A stretch of 64,000 bases of DNA from Neomegalonema perideroedes DSM 15528 (GTDB lineage: Bacteria > Pseudomonadota > Alphaproteobacteria > Rhodobacterales > Rhodobacteraceae). Shown here in pieces: positions 62,732 to 64,000 of this stretch. Below the pieces are notes generated by a model, which was given only the letters and a program-made list of their open reading frames with translations, made no database searches and had not been told where the DNA came from. The DNA is taken from the NCBI RefSeq assembly GCF_000374145.1, contig NZ_KB893653.1:443495-507494 (forward strand), given 5' to 3'. The position numbers were made by a program, and so were the translations under genes. How positions within the stretch are numbered: the first letter of the stretch is position 1; each line of letters opens with the position of its first letter.

Positions 62732-62794
62732 AAGAAGAAGAAGAAGAAGAAGAAGAAGAAGAAGAAGAAGAAGAAGAAGAAGAAGAAGAAGAAG
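62732..62794. repeat. (AAG)21 trinucleotide microsatellite
   Basis: Twenty-one uninterrupted AAG triplets encode 21 lysines in the serine recombinase frame. The flanks (GA and LEID) match ordinary members of the family, which have only a few lysines here. Confidence 0.95.
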
Positions 62795-63856
62795 CTGGAG
62801 ATCGACCCACTCCATGCCGATACCGTGCGGCTGATCTTCCGCCTTGCATCGGAAGGAGACGGCAATTCCGGCCCGATGGGCGTCAAGAGCATCGTCAATC
62901 ACCTGAACAAGCACCGCATGTTCACCCGCAACGGCGGGCGTTGGGGCATCGGCCAGCTTCACCGTGTCCTAACCCGGCTTACCTATATCGGCGAGCATCG
63001 CTTCAATCGCCGCTCCAACAAGGGTGTGGTGAAGCCCGAGGACGAAATCGTCACCGTCCCGGTGCCGCCGCTGATCGACCTTGAGATATTCGAGGCCGTT
63101 CAGAATCGCTTGAAGGTCAACAATCCGAAGGTGACGCCGCCGCGCGTCGTCAGCGGCCCGAACCTGCTGACCGGCATTTGCTATTGCGGCAATTGCGGAG
63201 GCGCGATGACGCTGCGCACGGGCAAGAACGGCCGCTATCGCTATTATGCCTGCTCGATCCGGGCGCGGCAGGGCGAAACCGGCTGCAAGGGCCGCGCGAT
63301 CCCCATGGACAAGCTCGACCGCATGGTTGTGACGCATATCGAGGAAAGGCTACTCGACCCCGAGCGGATCGAAGACGTTCTCGCCTCGCTTCTGGATCGC
63401 CGGCAGGAAGGCGTCGAGCGGCGCAGCCAGCATATCGCCGAGTTGAACCATCGCGCGGCCGAGGCCGACAACCGCCTCAAGCGCCTCTACGATGCCATTG
63501 AAGCCGGTTCGCTCGATCCGGCCGAATCCGCCCTTGGCGAGCGCATCGCGGGACTCACGGCGCTTCGGGATCAGGCGCGGGCCGACGCCGCGCGGACCGA
63601 AGCCATGCTCGCAAGCTCCACCCACCAGCGCCTCACCGGGGCGGCCGTGCGGGAACTGGCGAGCGAAGCACGAAGCAGGCTCCGGCTCGGAATGGGCGGC
63701 TATCGGCGGGAGCACGTCCGGGCCTTTGCACAGCGTGTCGAGGTCGCAGACGACGCAATTCGCATCATGGGATCGAAAACGGAGCTGCTGAAGACGCTTA
63801 TTGCTGGCCAAGGGCGGCAATCGGCGGCGATTGGCGTGCCCAGAGGCGGTCTGAAA

Positions 63857-63870
63857 TGGCGGAGAGGGTG
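63857..63870 (-). other. tRNA-Ser 3'-end-like sequence, candidate attachment core
   Basis: On the minus strand the 14 bases CACCCTCTCCGCCA match the usual 3' end of alphaproteobacterial serine tRNAs. No tRNA body is attached, so if real it is a displaced att core. It also forms part of a small inverted repeat (TGGCGG 63857-63862, CCGCCA 63872-63877), so chance similarity is possible. Confidence 0.3.
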
Positions 63871-64000
63871 TCCGCCATACTGGTATTCGCTCATGTTCGC
63901 GGCAATTCCATATCATACTGTTTTCAATGTGATAAATCATCCGTATTTTTCATAATGGTTCTTGTTCGTTCTCTATCGTTCGTCTAAAACCGCGTTCAAG

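Larger units (their letters stand above)
62513..63955 (+). pseudogene. Large serine recombinase, N-terminally truncated, with poly-lysine insertion
   Basis: The 480-codon frame covers the end of the resolvase catalytic domain (GVKLLSITQEMGDDPMHVMMRQIMALFDEYQSKENGKHVMRALKENAR), the recombinase domain (ADTVRLIFRLA, HRVLTRLTYIGEHRFN), a zinc ribbon (CYCGNCGGAM, YACSIRARQGETGCKG) and a coiled-coil/C-terminal region. The first 100 or so residues of the resolvase fold, including the nucleophilic serine, are absent upstream in any frame, so it is probably inactive. A run of 21 AAG codons (62732-62794) replaces the normal short lysine stretch. The last 25 residues diverge from the family. It could still be expressed from internal ATGs. 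Confidence 0.7.

Overview
The window is GC-rich DNA from an alphaproteobacterium, most likely Rhodobacterales or a close relative. Pointers are the petABC cytochrome bc1 operon, a phosphatidylcholine synthase, a purH / heparinase-like / RsmB-type methyltransferase block, an IalB-like gene with asparaginase and rlmN, and a Tad/Cpa pilus operon. No rRNA, tRNA or CRISPR array was seen.

Region 1 (about 1-45.3 kb) is ordinary chromosome. In order it holds a MAPEG-family fragment, purB, aqpZ, an unknown gene, ssb, petABC, aroC with a DUF1007/NicO metal-transport pair, map, radC, a double-CAP secreted protein, pcs and a membrane protein. These are followed by a minus-strand run (unknown membrane protein, M50 protease, rsmB-like, heparinase-like, purH), recG with a flavoprotein, a SIMPL protein, cytochrome b561, and a seven-gene tad operon on the minus strand (cpaB-rcpA-cpaD-tadZ-tadA-tadB-tadC). 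After it come the IalB-like gene, asparaginase, rlmN, an EthD-like gene, a YjhX/TopAI-like orphan, a lipoprotein, pgeF, an Lrp/AsnC regulator and a dienelactone hydrolase.

Region 2 (about 45.4-53.4 kb) is a restriction-modification island. A putative type II pair (MT-A70 adenine methylase and BglII/BstYI-like endonuclease, convergent) lies directly beside a complete type I system (hsdM-hsdS-hsdR). The second target-recognition domain of HsdS is AT-rich against its neighbours.

Region 3 (about 53.5-64 kb) is an integrative/conjugative or plasmid-derived element: a structured leader and ardA antirestriction gene, DUF2285 regulators, a HTH protein, replication initiator RepA with iteron-like repeats, DUF2840, TraF-type peptidase, DUF736 and a lytic transglycosylase. 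Relaxase, coupling protein and Trb genes are not present in the window. The module ends at an N-terminally truncated large serine recombinase containing 21 consecutive AAG codons. Embedded in the element is an AT-rich, translationally coupled two-gene cassette (DUF262 protein plus HEPN protein with an R-x4-H motif), the best candidate in this window for a little-described defence system. Restriction, antirestriction and this cassette therefore sit within about 12 kb of each other.
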